Positions 40,901 to 51,743 of a stretch of DNA of 61,262 nucleotides are shown here, one piece after another. The stretch is from Seminavis robusta (taxonomy: Eukaryota > Bacillariophyta > Bacillariophyceae > Naviculales > Naviculaceae), in assembly GCA_903772945.1 (NCBI GenBank), contig CAICTM010000533.1, positions 1 through 61,262 of the forward strand, given 5' to 3'. Under the pieces are notes generated by a model that had not been told where the DNA came from, searched no databases, and worked only from the letters and a program-made list of their open reading frames with translations. A program made the translations under genes and the position numbers. Position 1 is the stretch's first letter. Every line of letters begins with the position of its first letter.

Positions 40901-43295
40901 CTCTGGACACTCGTGACCATCTCCTGTAGGATTCTCCTTGAGTATAGTACCATTCGTACTGCGTGATCAGCTTGGGCAACTGGGACCCCCGACACAGCCT
41001 TTTGGGAGGAAAGACCGTAGTTTAGGTCAAGACTGACAGTCTATCAAGGAAGGGTTGAAGACAATGCTGCACTTACCACGTACGAGTCTGTGACCGTTTT
41101 CACTAACTTGACACCAAGGTCTGAAGCTGCATCCTCGAATTTCTTTGAAAGGTCATGAAGCAGGTCGAATATCTGAGCCGCAGGTCTGGAAGAGCTCCAT
41201 GCGGTCAGCCCTGTTTTGATGGAGCGGAACGATGTGAGTTCCTCAACTCAACAAAACCTTGACTCACATCGCACACGATATACTAGCTAGTAGTCTTACC
41301 CAAGATTTGTGCGTATAGCACAGTAGCATCCTCATAGTAATCCCCAGCGTGATACCCATTGCCGGCCGAAGTGGACGGCACCGTGCATCTCCGGCTCGCG
41401 CTCCCGCCCGTGCTCTCGTGCAAAGACCCAGTGTCCGACGAACAAACAGAATCCGCCTGTGATGTATCCTCCTCCTCCTCCATGCCAACCATCTGCCCAA
41501 GATCCGGTGCAGGTTCCATCCCTCTTTCAGAAAGGCTGTCCCTCCGATTAGGCCGGGCCAGGCTGCCGCATGCGTGAAGTGACATGATTCCGTATCCAGA
41601 GCTTTCTCCAAGGTCGTCACTTTCATCCTCATCACTGCTTTCGTCGTCGTCTTCGCTTTCATCATCCTCATCGTCACAATCATCGTCCACGTGAAAGCGA
41701 CAGTTTGTGTCCAATCCAATGACGGAGAAGCTGCAACGTCGGTTTGGCATCACCAGGCTTCCACAGGTGGGTATCAAGTCGTTAGCGGAGCTGTCGTACA
41801 ATTTGTCTCCATCGTCGTCACGATCGGTACAGCTTTGTCTAGGTTCTCTTTGATCCATGTCCTTCAGGCAGGGATTGCTTAGTTTCCTCTTTGGTGGCTC
41901 CGGGCAATCTGTGCACACAGGCAGCAGAGGTGTTTCCGGCATTACGGGAATCGAGTTGTCAACGTCGGTATCTTTCTCACCTTTGGATGCTTCTTCCACT
42001 TCTTGAGGTGCGATCAAACACGAAGCCGATTTGTTAGGTTGTTGTTCGTGAGTTGATTCATTGCCACTGTTGGCCGCTGGCTGGGCCAACGGGCAGATAG
42101 TTTTTGTAGGAGTGTCAGCTGCATGTTCTGGCTCTTCTCCTTTTGGAGATCTTGTCCCAGGTGGCAACAAGCATTCACCAATGCATGTATCATCACTATC
42201 AACACAGCTTTGGCGACAAGGTTCTCCCTGATTCAGGCAGGGATCGCTCAGTTTCCTCGTTGGTGGCTCGGGGCAATCTGTGCAAACTGGTACTAGTAGC
42301 AGAGGTGCTTCCGGTGTTGCAGGAGTGGAATTGTCAATGTCTGTACCTTTCTCAACTCTGGAGGATTCTTCCACTTCTTGAGATCCAACCAAACATGGAG
42401 CTGATTCTTCACATTGTAGTTTGTGAGTTGATTCACTGCCCCCGTTAGCCTCTGACTGGGCCAATGGGCAGAATGGTAGTGTAGGGGTTGCGTCAGCTGC
42501 ATGTTCAGGCTCTTCTCCCTTTGGAGATGGTGTTGCAGGTGGAGGTTGCAAGCCCTCACCATTGCCCAGAGTGTTGCCCTGATCCTGACCACCAGCATCA
42601 GAATCCCGAGGGGGGCGTGTGAGTGTCTCGTCACGGACGGCGCCTGCAAGGGAAGAGGAATGGACAGTGCTATTACCAACTTGACCGTTGTTATCATCCT
42701 TTGCGAAGATCTCCAGGTTAGGTTCACTCGTCTTTCGCATAGGTCGGTTTGGACTGGCTCCTTCTGTAGGGTCCTTTACGGAAGCCCACTTGTTGGGCTC
42801 GGGGCCTGTGAAAGTAGTAGCTATCTTGTCGTCAAGGCATGATTTGGGTGATTCTTCTTGGTCGTCTCGCTTTCTTATTGCTTGTGTAGTCACCTTTTTC
42901 GTTCCTTCCGCCAATAGTATGGGTAGCATGACTTGGCAAAGCCATACACCCATCAAGAAGCTCACGGCCACAAAAAATTCAAAGTCGCAGGTTCTCTCCT
43001 GTTGCTGCTGCTGGCGAGACGACGAATGATAAGGATGGCCCTTCTCGATAATGTCACGAACAGACTGGACCTTTTGTCGTCTCCGTTGGTGGGAATCATC
43101 TTCTGCATCGACAAAGAAGCCATACTCTCCCTCGATTCTTTGGGAGGTGGTTGTTGCCATGGAGCTCACACCGGTATTTGTGGTTGTGGTAGTACTGACG
43201 GATTGACCAATGCCAGTAGTACCGCCCACCCTGGGAAGAGTGCTTTGGTGGCAACCAACATGGCGCCAGGAAGAACTCCTTCTTGGCATTAGCAT
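37939..43295 (-). CDS. Cyclase/PDE-family membrane protein with both catalytic sites degenerate (three exons)
   Basis: Exons 43295-41300, 41210-41077 and 40998-37939; 1729 residues in frame. N-terminus: basic/Ser-rich, one TM at about 105-128 (FFVAVSFLMGVWLCQVMLPILL), then a ~500-residue low-complexity region with two copies of a ~120-residue repeat (starting SPKGEEPEHAAD) and an acidic tract. Cyclase-like domain from about 655: ATVLYAQILGLTAW (Gln663 for the first metal Asp), KLVKTVTDSY (Asp707 kept, Lys703 of adenylate type), GPTVNVATEL (Asn791 kept, Glu795 for Arg). PDE-like domain about 1000-1330: YHNFEKAAY (metal His lost to Lys1033), LISDIAE (metal His lost to Ser1094), while ASDIS keeps its Asp. 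The last ~350 residues are helical and TPR-like (ALSMFAEICGRRGKCTAALAIF). The long open frames argue for selection on a binding or regulatory role rather than decay. It is closest in architecture to the 28-33 kb gene, but has one TM and no receptor ectodomain. Confidence 0.85.
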
Positions 43296-44467
43296 GGTTG
43301 GTTTGGCAGTGAGGGGTCAATGAGGAAAGAGAGAGAGTAGAGTTGTGGTATATCACTGCTGTTTCACACCCCTTGCAACGGCTGCATAATGCCCGTGGAT
43401 ATCTATGGTTGAAAGTCTTCATCAGCGGTTGAAAGAACCCAACCACGGGCATTCCAAAAGGAAGTGCAGCGAAATGCAGCAGGTCGTATTTACTGTTTCT
43501 CAGTAGCGAAAATCTCCCCTGAGCTCACATCAGTGCAGCTTTACTCCACTCTATTGCCTCATAGCTTCCCAGCTGGCCCACCATTAGTCTATGTATTATG
43601 CAGCCCAATCCTCCAATCGCCTCTTGGCTCCAACGCTCCAACCTCTATCTAAAGATCTAAAGAAGGTAGAGAAGGAACATGAAGGTAGAAGGCAATTCGA
43701 GTGCCAACGAACCGGAAGCATGTGCCCTTTTGGAGTCAGCGACGTCAAAAGACAGGAACGCAAGAAGGAAAGTGTGACATGAAGCTTAGCACGTAACGAA
43801 GCAACTGGAGCAACGTCATTAAATCTGGCTTGCTCCCACGTGGTGAAACGTAATGTCTCATTGGTATGACCCCACTTTTTTCAGCCTTACACCAGTCTGC
43901 TGAGCTACTGTAAAAGTGCTGGCAGCACGATCGCTATCTAATCTTCTTTCAAAAGAAATTAGCCACGGCTATAGCAAGCAAGCTGCTCCAAGTCTAAGAT
44001 AGATGACCAAGCAAGTAAGTTGTTGCAGGCAGTTTCCTGGAACCATGATGAATCCCATGTCCTCGCTCTGAACTTCAGAGGTGTCAAATCCTGATCAGTA
44101 TGTATTGCATTTCTTTGACTAGCTAGCTGACAAAATTGCAACTTTTGCCATGATGTTACGACTGCTCGCCTCTGCTTTTTCTTTTTCAACCTTGAGGCGG
44201 CACTTTTAACTGGACGAATTCCCAACCAAAAAGAAGAGGTACATGGCATCAAAGGGCCACATTCTTGGCCGGTCAAGAAGCTGTCGGTTTGAGGCCAACG
44301 ACTTTCCTAATGCTAATCTACACTGACTTTAGCTTTTTCAAAACTTATTGTTACTTGATGTGACGTCTACTAGGCATGTGGAGAGGGAGGATCGATGTGG
44401 TGTTGCAGAATAAAAAGGAGGTCACGCTGCTGGGAGCTGGGAAAGCTTCACAAGAATTTTCATCTTT
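43296..44467. other. Intergenic stretch, no gene seen
   Basis: About 1.2 kb; the 5' flank of the cyclase/PDE-family gene and the 3' flank of the DUF1992 gene. Scattered short frames have no motif. A purine-rich patch (GAAGGTAGAGAAGGAACATGAAGG) lies at about 43661-43690. No repeats or RNA genes recognised. Confidence 0.4.
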
Positions 44468-44953
44468 CTATTTCAGATCCTTGACGGAGGGCTGGGCTTG
44501 TTTCAGAATGTATTGACCCATGATAGTGGCCCCACTTTTTTCCGAGCTTCCGCTGGGACTGCCACCACTATTACTACTGAGCGACGGTGACACAATGGTG
44601 GTTCCACGATACTGCAAGGTTTGTCCTTCCAAATGTTCCAATTCTCGGTTCTTGACGGCACGGCGCATCTCGAATTCGGCCTTTTTGGATAGCAACTCGG
44701 AAGTGGACATGCCTGCAACAGGACGACTCGAGATAGAATTCGACTTGCTGCTGAGTGGTTTGCCAGCGCCGCTTAGGTTGTTGAGTTGTCCGCGTTGTTG
44801 GGCGGCAGCAATCGCCTGTTCCACAGGATTGGTCAGAGGAGGGAGTGGTGCGTCGCGTTTGGCAAATCCTCGGACCTTCCCGATTCGATTGAACGCAGTC
44901 CGTAGGCTTGGAGGCGAAGCTCCAGGGCGAAAGCAAGAGGCAAGTTTTGACAT
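44468..44953 (-). CDS. DUF1992 / DnaJC28-type conserved-domain protein, probably mitochondrial
   Basis: 161 residues, one exon. The signature VEQAIAAAQQRGQLNNLSGAGKPL (residues ~43-66) matches the DUF1992 pattern (E.AI..A...G.FDNL.G.GKPL) shared by bacterial YhdN-like proteins and DnaJ homologue subfamily C member 28. No J domain is present. The N-terminus (MSKLASCFRPGASPPSLRTAF.RIGKVRGFAKR) is rich in Arg, Ser and Ala and lacks acidic residues, as in a mitochondrial presequence. The middle has a basic helix (ELLSKKAEFEMRRAVKNRELEHL); the end is Ser/Gly-rich. The biochemical role of the domain is not established. It stands alone between intergenic DNA and a mobile-element region. Confidence 0.8.
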   Translation of the reverse strand: MSKLASCFRPGASPPSLRTAFNRIGKVRGFAKRDAPLPPLTNPVEQAIAAAQQRGQLNNLSGAGKPLSSKSNSISSRPVAGMSTSELLSKKAEFEMRRAVKNRELEHLEGQTLQYRGTTIVSPSLSSNSGGSPSGSSEKSGATIMGQYILKQAQPSVKDLK

Positions 44954-46083
44954 GGTCAGAATAGATGAATCTGAATTGATAGATTGGATTTGTGCGTTTC
45001 TAATCTTGATTGCCTATGTTCATACAGTTGATCCAATCCTGCAGGGCTCAAGGCGCATGGTTTTGACCTCGCCTTCCGGATTGATTCATTCGTGGATGGA
45101 AGATTGGAGGCAGCTCGTGTGACTCGACTCAAAAGATACCGTACCCTGCAAAAGCCATTCATATGCCTCCTGGCTCGTCTCCGTTTCCATAAATCTTTTA
45201 TTACCAACACATAACTCCCTTTATTGAAACAGTATTCGCGCGCTCCGCGCGCTCATCCCTTTCTCTGCTTCGCCCCGAGCCCCGAAACTGCTCCCTCGTC
45301 ATTCATGCAAAACATGTGATCCCTTTCTCTGCTTCGCCCCGAGCCCCGAAACTGCTCCCTCGTCATTCATGCAAAACATGTGATCCCTCATTCATGCGAA
45401 AAATGTGAAGAACGCAAGGCGACTTTCATGTGCATGTACATGCGTTGACTGTATCCCGTCAATACAATACTAGTCGAATACGTAGACTTCTACAGAGGCC
45501 TCTAAGTAATGCACGCGGGGTATAATTCAAACCTCCACTCCCCAAAAGTACCCTTACCCCTAAAAGCAAATCGTCTCCGGGAGACGAAATTTGAGCTGCT
45601 ACGCACTCGCACTGAAATGGAATGATTCAATCATGCCGTACAGGCTGAATCTAAGCTATCGAGACAAACGCAAGCCCGCTCCCGGTAAGACATTCGAATG
45701 CGAACCGGAACCTTTTGGAACGTTCCTCGAAAAGACTTAAGGGACAATGTAACCCCATCCCTAATAAACTCAACTGACATCACTCGGATCGTTCGATCGA
45801 TCCAAGCCACTCGTACACCTCTTTCATTATTTCGATACCTCTATCTTTACTCTCTATTGACTCTATCAAGATGATGCTATCTCCTCTATAGCGGCTACTC
45901 CTCTTAACAAAGGCTACTACTCACCACCATGACAGGCTCCTCTTGGTTGGTTGGTGGCGGCAGCCGTTCGACGATCGGTCGTTGACTGCTTTCGTTCGAC
46001 GGATCGATCAACATCCACGGAGCTTTCACGGAGCGATCATGACGCTTCCTCTTCCACGGAACGACGACAAGCGACTACTACTA
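44954..46083. other. Repeat-bearing intergenic region between DUF1992 gene and transposase
   Basis: No gene is seen. It contains the palindrome-rich GCGCGCTCCGCGCGC near 45238-45252, the 64-bp tandem duplication (45255-45382), and a short perfect hairpin TCGTCTCC-G-GGAGACGA at 45571-45587. The segment about 45690-45900 (CTTAAGGGACAATGTAACCCC, then a CT-rich tract with CTCTATC words) has the look of LTR-retrotransposon flank, but no matching second LTR was found. Confidence 0.35.
45255..45382. repeat. 64-bp tandem duplication
   Basis: Two identical copies, 45255-45318 and 45319-45382, beginning ATCCCTTTCTCTGCTTCGCC and ending CATGCAAAACATGTG. A third, truncated start (ATCCCTCATTCATGCGAAAAATGTG) follows. 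It is next to the GCGCGCTCCGCGCGC palindrome. Confidence 0.85.
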
Positions 46084-49000
46084 CTAGAACAACAAGCGAC
46101 GCCTCGACAATGGCACTGGAAAGAACGCTTCCGTTCGACGGATCGATCGGCGGATCGATGACTGATGACTGATGACTGATGACTGGCTCTTCCACTGGCT
46201 CTTCCACGGAGCCTCTTCACAGAGCGAATGACGAAGACTTCCATATTGAATGGCTACTACTATATATTCTTCTCCCTCTCCTCTTTCTTCATCCCAACCA
46301 AAGAAAGGAGTGTTATCTTCAGTGTCACCAGACTCCACATCCACAACTTGTCCCTCTTCAACAACCAACCTTTTGGCCAGACAGATCTCCGACTCATTTT
46401 CAATGGAGCCCACGCCGGTGTCCAAGTTGGATCTGTGGACAAGCTTCTCCTTGAGGATGTAAACCATGTCCACTTCTTCATTCCTAGATCTTTCCAAGTG
46501 CTCCTCATGGGTTGGTTGATGGCGTGCATCTGCTTTCTTGATTCGATCGCAGGCCAAAATGTAGGCTTCAACAACGGTGTCCTCCGCAGTTGTCTTGAAG
46601 TTGCGACGAGTGACACTGGGACCAATCTGTGGCTTCTTTCTGTGTGTGCGCTTGGTGCTATTCAAGCCGTGTTCTTGGATCTGAGCTTCGATGGGCTTGT
46701 AATACTCCTTGGCGTATTTGTCGAGCTGATCCTTGAAGGACATTGTGCTTCCTTCTTCCGGCACATGCATGACTTCGTTGGCAAGCGACTCATATCCAAG
46801 CATGTACTTGCGGCACTTGCGGCGGAACCGCATGGTTCTTGTGGCATCATTCATTCGGAGAGCCTCGTTGGCGACTGCAATAAAACTCTTGAAATTGATT
46901 TGACGGTCCATTGGCATGCGGCGAATGTATCTTTTCGAGAAGCCCCAAGTGTCTTCGACTCCTTCGCCGGCAATGTTTGGATGGTACTTTGGCGTGAAGA
47001 CGACGGTGACCTTGCAGTTTGCGTCTGAGAGCTTTTGCGCAAGGAACTCTAGATCGGTCATTTCGCTGGCAAAGTCAGGACGATTCGCCATGAGCCGTGA
47101 CAAGATCCACTGTTCATGTCCTTCCTTGATGTTGCCATCTTCATCCAAGTCGGCTTTTGCGGCATCCTTGTGGTACTTGTTGTTGGCGTAGTCCTCTTCA
47201 TTGATCCATCCCGTTTCCCAGAGGACCTGACTTAGCCCCTTCGCCCGACCAACCCAACCGAGCGACTTGATGCGGAGCTGATCCTTGAAGATATCAAGTC
47301 CCGCCTCCTGCATGCGTTCCTGCAAAGCAGTCTTGGTGAGATGGCTTTGTGGCAATTCTTTACCGGCGGCTAGGTATTCTGCCTTCATTTCTTTGACGGT
47401 CTTCGGGACGCTCTTGGTGCTTTTGACGAGAGTGTTCAACGAAATGCCATCCTCTACCGCTTTCTCTTTGAGTTTCTTCAAGCAGCCCTTGCCCTTATCA
47501 AGCGCCTTGGGATCTACGTCGCGGTGAGCTGCAATTTCCTTACGGAGTTGTGCGGCGCTCTTTGGCTTGACTTCATCTTCGTAAAAGATATCAAACCGCT
47601 GGGCCAGCCGTTCTTCGGGAGAGAGGTACCAAGGGCCGTCGTCTGGGTTCAACTTGGTCTCGTCGGATTCCCACATGAGCGACTGTTCGTCTCCCACTTG
47701 ATAAAGCGACGGACCGAACGATCCAATGCATCCCACGCCAAGTGTGGTTTCCCGCATATGTGTCTTGCTCCCATGATCTTTAAGCATGCAGTTGACGTCC
47801 AAGCCTCCATCGATCTTCTTGGTGTGGCCGCTGCTTTGATCGAACAGGAAGACGAAATCATGTCCTGGGAATTTCACCTTGATACAGTCAACCATATCTT
47901 CGAATTGAATCTTCATTCGGTTGCCATTCCAGTAACCGTCATGTCCTTGGCCGATTTGGATACAACGCATGAATGGGGATTTGCACATTTCTTCGGCTGC
48001 CTCTTTGGTGATCGGCCGCTTGGTTGAGTCTCCCAGCTCAACATTGGCGGCATCTTGGGAGATGTATTGGGTATCTTTGCGCCGCTCATTGATTTCTTTA
48101 AGAAACTCGGATATATCTGGATCCATTCCGAAAGCATCCGAGACGAAGGCACTCACATGAAGACCTTGGCCGTCATTCTTCTTGCGGAGAATTTGCTCAC
48201 CGTCAACGCTCCAAGCTTTCTTCGAAACGATGAACTGCATGAATACAGACTCGTCTTGTCCAATGATGATGACTGGACGCTGAGTGGAGTCAAAGTCACG
48301 CTTGAGTCCTCCACCAAACTTGCGCTGCTCCTCAGGTACGAATTGAAGGAGTTTTTCATGATTGGCGTCAATGTGGTATTCCCGCATCTCAACTTCTTCG
48401 TCTTCTTCTCCAATCTCGTATGTCTCGTAGTGAGTTGAATTTGCTGATAGGAATCCTTCGGCTTCCAGCTCCTCGGCGGCAGTTGCGGGGATTTGCACCC
48501 AGCGGTAACAGCGATCTTCGAGTTCAAAATACCGTTTGATGAATATCTTGCGGTAAGCCACGTTGTCAGGACGCTCATGACCGTCGGTATAATACGTCTT
48601 GGTGTTCTCGCGGTACTCGAATCCCAGCAGCCGTAACCAACGCTATGCGGTGGAGACAGAGATCGACTTGAGACGAACCATGGCGAGGAACTGACCCCTG
48701 TTGAGTGGCTTGATGCCTGAGAGAGCAAGCTCGTGATTACACTTCTCCATGCAGTGAGGGACGATGGTGTCAATCAGGTACCGTTGAGCAAACTCGGAGG
48801 TGAGTTTTTCCAGATTCTTCTTGCAGTGACGATACAACATGATGTGAGCTTCTGGGAAAATATTGAACAACTCAACGCTTCCTTTGCCGTTTGTTCTTCG
48901 TGGAGGCATGAAGCCCTCATGTCGCATGAACTCCCGCTGGGCGTTGTACACTGCCCTCCAACGGTTGTATGCACGATTTCCACCTGTTCGGCAATCTGCG

Positions 49001-50571
49001 ACAGCTTGTTCAACGCATCTTTCCCAAGACCACGCGTACCGGGGAATTCTGTCGAGAGCCACTTCGTATGATCGGCAGACGAAGATTGCCTTGTTCGTGA
49101 TGGATTGTTTTGCACTGACCGAGAGTTCTTCGAAATCCTGGTCCGTGCCTACGAGGATAGACGCCATCTCTCTCCAATCGTCAAGGGCGGATCGAAGCTT
49201 GGCGACGCGCTCTTCCAAGCAATCTTTGACAGTTTGTTTCGGCGAAGGTTTGAAGACAAGACGAAACCTTTCGTACTCGAGCCTCGTCGGATCAAACTTC
49301 GGGGCATTTGGCTGCTGCTTACGCGAGGTAGCGGAGGTAACCACGCTGCGGCAGAATGAAGCATCCTCAAGAAACGAGTCGTCATCTTTGGCTGCTGACG
49401 GACCAGAAATTGTTTTGGGTACGGAGTCGTCATCTTTGGGCACAGAGCCGTCATCTATGACTATGGATTCGTCATTCTGGAGCAGCGAGACGTCATCTTG
49501 GGCTGCTGGGTCGTCATTCTGGAGCAGCGAGACGTTATCTTTGTCAGGGAAGTCAGCAGCGAGAGCGTCTGTTTCTAAGTCAACATTTCCCACGATCGCT
49601 TTTGACACCTGCCACGATGGACGGCGACTTGCAGTACCAACTGATGGACGGCGACGGCGAACCGCAGCACGGCGACTCCGGCGAACCTCAGTATCACCGT
49701 TTACGGCTGTGGGCTCAAATGGTACGGGATTTGGTTTTGAGCTACCAGGACGATGGCTGTCAGTGCGAGTACGAGGATGGTGCGCTACCGGTGTCTCTTC
49801 CTTGTTTTGCTTTTTCGCACGTGGCGGAGTCTGTGCCGTCTCTGGCTCTGGCTGTACATCTTGTGTCGACTTCCGCTTCTTACCGCCAGCATTTGGCGGT
49901 GGCGGTGGTTTCTGCTTTTGACGAGAAGATGCGGTCGGTTGCATGTACGCTGGTAGCTGTTGCGGTTGCGGTAAGTCTTTGTTCGGATCGACAACAACGG
50001 TTGTTCCCCCCAAATTCCCCGTGCTAACAGTTGTGGTGTTATTGTTAGGCGGTGCCTTTCCTTTTTGGTTATTGAGAGTTTCCCTCCGCTGCCATCTCAA
50101 AGAGTCGAGTTTCTTATCTAAATCTCCAAGGCTGGAAGTCCTCTTCCTTGTTTGTCTCTTTCTATCCTCAAAGGATTTCATTGCCTTGAAGCCAGAGTGA
50201 GTACCAATCTCAATTTCATGGGAGTTGCAGAGTATTTGCTGCCAACTCTCATCATCTTTGATGTCTGGAAGAGCATTTGCTTTCTTGGATCTAGAGATGA
50301 ATATCAACCTTCTCCTCTTTTTCTTCACTCTGATGCCATTGAATTTGTATCCTTTGGATGTGGCATCCTGTGAGAATTGAAAAGGTTTGCTGATTTTGAA
50401 TTCACCATTAATGAGCTTCTCCACAGCTCTTGACAATTCTCCTATGGCCACATCTTCTGACTGCACATCATATCTCCTACAGATGACTGCTTTGATGGCA
50501 TCAAGGGTCAACCAACAGTCCTTGAAGGGAGAGACTTTGTCGTCATCGTCGGCATAAAGGAGATCAAGCAC
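46084..50571 (-). pseudogene. DDE transposase gene interrupted by one in-frame TAG
   Basis: Two long frames (50571-48643 and 48561-46084) lie in the same reading frame. They are separated only by a TAG at 48645-48643 plus 27 sense codons before the next Met. Across the stop the protein continues as RWLRLLGFEYRENTKTYYTD then GHERPDNVAYRKIF, a family motif, so this was one ~1490-residue protein. The catalytic triad is visible in the second half: IIIGQDESVF (Asp), FVFLFDQSSGH (Asp), and YHPNIAGEGVEDTWGF (Glu). That pattern resembles Tc1/mariner-IS630-like DDE enzymes and related fungal and algal transposases. The first half has a low-complexity, basic middle with SLLQND repeats and a helical DNA-binding-like N- and C-part. 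The stop could be a true inactivating mutation, an assembly error, or readthrough. Terminal inverted repeats were not found. The first Met is uncertain because the frame is open further upstream. Confidence 0.8.
46157..46184. repeat. (GATGACT)4 heptanucleotide repeat
   Basis: Four perfect units at the 3' end of the transposase frame, among repeated TCTTCCACGG / GATCGATC words. The C-terminal residues they encode look non-conserved, so the original transposase stop may lie upstream of here. Confidence 0.75.
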
Positions 50572-51155
50572 AAATCCAGCCAGGAATTCTCTGCTGAGCT
50601 CAATGACAAAGGTTGGAGATGGCCTATCCCGCGCAAGGAGAGTGCCTGTGAGTGTGTTGGGGAGCTAGTCCTCTGACCGGATAGGCCAGAACAATGTATT
50701 GGTTAAGCTAGAGACTATTTGGCCAACACTGTTGCCATGGTGGTAAAATTGATCTTTTCTTTGTTCTTTGTTATTCTCTGCTGCTGGTGGTGAACCAGTC
50801 ATTTTGTGGCAAATCAAGCACGATTCGCGAAATGACCACTTCCGGGTTACCATTTCCGAAAACCGAAACATAACCGTCAAAAACGCTCACATTTTACACC
50901 TGTCAGCGGTAAAAGAAGTCATCCTGTACCAGTCCCTACTGTGCTGTACAGTACGGTAGGACTTTACCGCACCTCCCGAGAGATTCTCCCGTCCCCTCAA
51001 TCACATGAATGGTACCGGTAACACGCGTTTACTGGTAAGCGAGCACCCCTCTACGATTCTGCTTGACAAAAAGCAATAAGTCAGCGGGAGCTGCGATACC
51101 TCGGCAGAAAGACAGATAGAAGAAGGATGACATGTTTGAGATTGCACTCTTCTTT

Positions 51156-51280
51156 CAAGGTAGCCCTGGCGACAACACCAGACGAGTCGTGTGTTGTCGC
51201 CAGGTATCATTCCCTCATTATAACCTTCTTTTAAGGTAGCCCTGGCGACAACACCCGACTTCGTCGTGTGTTGCCGCCCG
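51156..51280. repeat. Duplicated hairpin sequence
   Basis: CCTGGCGACAACAC (51165-51178) is followed after 12 nt by its exact reverse complement (51191-51204), a 14-bp stem. The same left arm with its leader (CTTTTAAGGTAGCCCTGGCGACAACAC) recurs about 74 bp downstream, with a diverged right arm (GTGTGTTGCCGCC). It may be a structured RNA element or the end of a small mobile element. Confidence 0.65.
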
Positions 51281-51452
51281 TTAACCATAATTTTACAGCT
51301 GTCACTCCCGTATGTACCTGTAACTTATGTAGCTTCTTCTGGCTTATTGTGTTGAGTGCACTAACCTTGAATAACCATGATTTATTCCTACCCCTAAATT
51401 TGTAGAGTTGGCTTGTGCCTATCTCTATCCCTATATTTTGGCTTCACCGGAA

Positions 51453-51543
51453 CAGGAAACAGGAAGCAGGAAACAGGAAGCAGGAAGCAGGAAACAGGAA
51501 ACAGGAAGCAGGAAACAGGAAACAGGAAGCAGGAAACAGGAAA
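51453..51543. repeat. 7-bp minisatellite (CAGGAAA/CAGGAAG)n
   Basis: About thirteen tandem 7-bp units, CAGGAAA and CAGGAAG mixed, about 200 bp upstream of the first Sec14-like start. Strongly purine-biased on the plus strand. Confidence 0.9.
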
Positions 51544-51743
51544 TACCAAAAAAGGGGGTGAGGGCTCAGGCAGATAGACTGCCGAGGTAATTGCTTTTCA
51601 AGTGGTTGTGGATTTCCGGTTGTTGTTTGTTGTCAGAGAGAAGGGTGCCTCACAATTCGAATACCCATGTCGCTTTGGCTTCAATCCTCTTGTTTGGCAC
51701 TGGTCTTCTTCACTTTTTAAAATCACATCTGTTGCCTCCAACT

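Larger units (their letters stand above)
50640..51743. other. Intergenic region with hairpins and a minisatellite
   Basis: No gene is supported; it is the 5' flank of both the transposase (minus) and the first Sec14-like gene (plus). It holds the duplicated hairpins at 51156-51280 and the 7-bp minisatellite at 51453-51543. An in-frame extension of the Sec14-like gene back to 51591 is open, but begins with a hydrophobic stretch not present in the paralogue. Confidence 0.4.

Noticed and set aside
40112..40966. A 284-residue plus-strand frame
   Set aside because: Antisense to exon 3 of the cyclase/PDE-family gene, whose frame is supported by family motifs.
45690..45900. Possible LTR of a Copia-like element
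   Set aside because: No second LTR, primer-binding site or retroelement protein was found in the window.
48643..48645. TAG as a reassigned codon
   Set aside because: Other genes in the window use TAG as a normal stop (for example the gene ending at 33264 and the one ending at 24795), so general reassignment is not supported.
48863..49921. A 352-residue plus-strand frame over the transposase
   Set aside because: Antisense to the low-complexity middle of the transposase; no motif.
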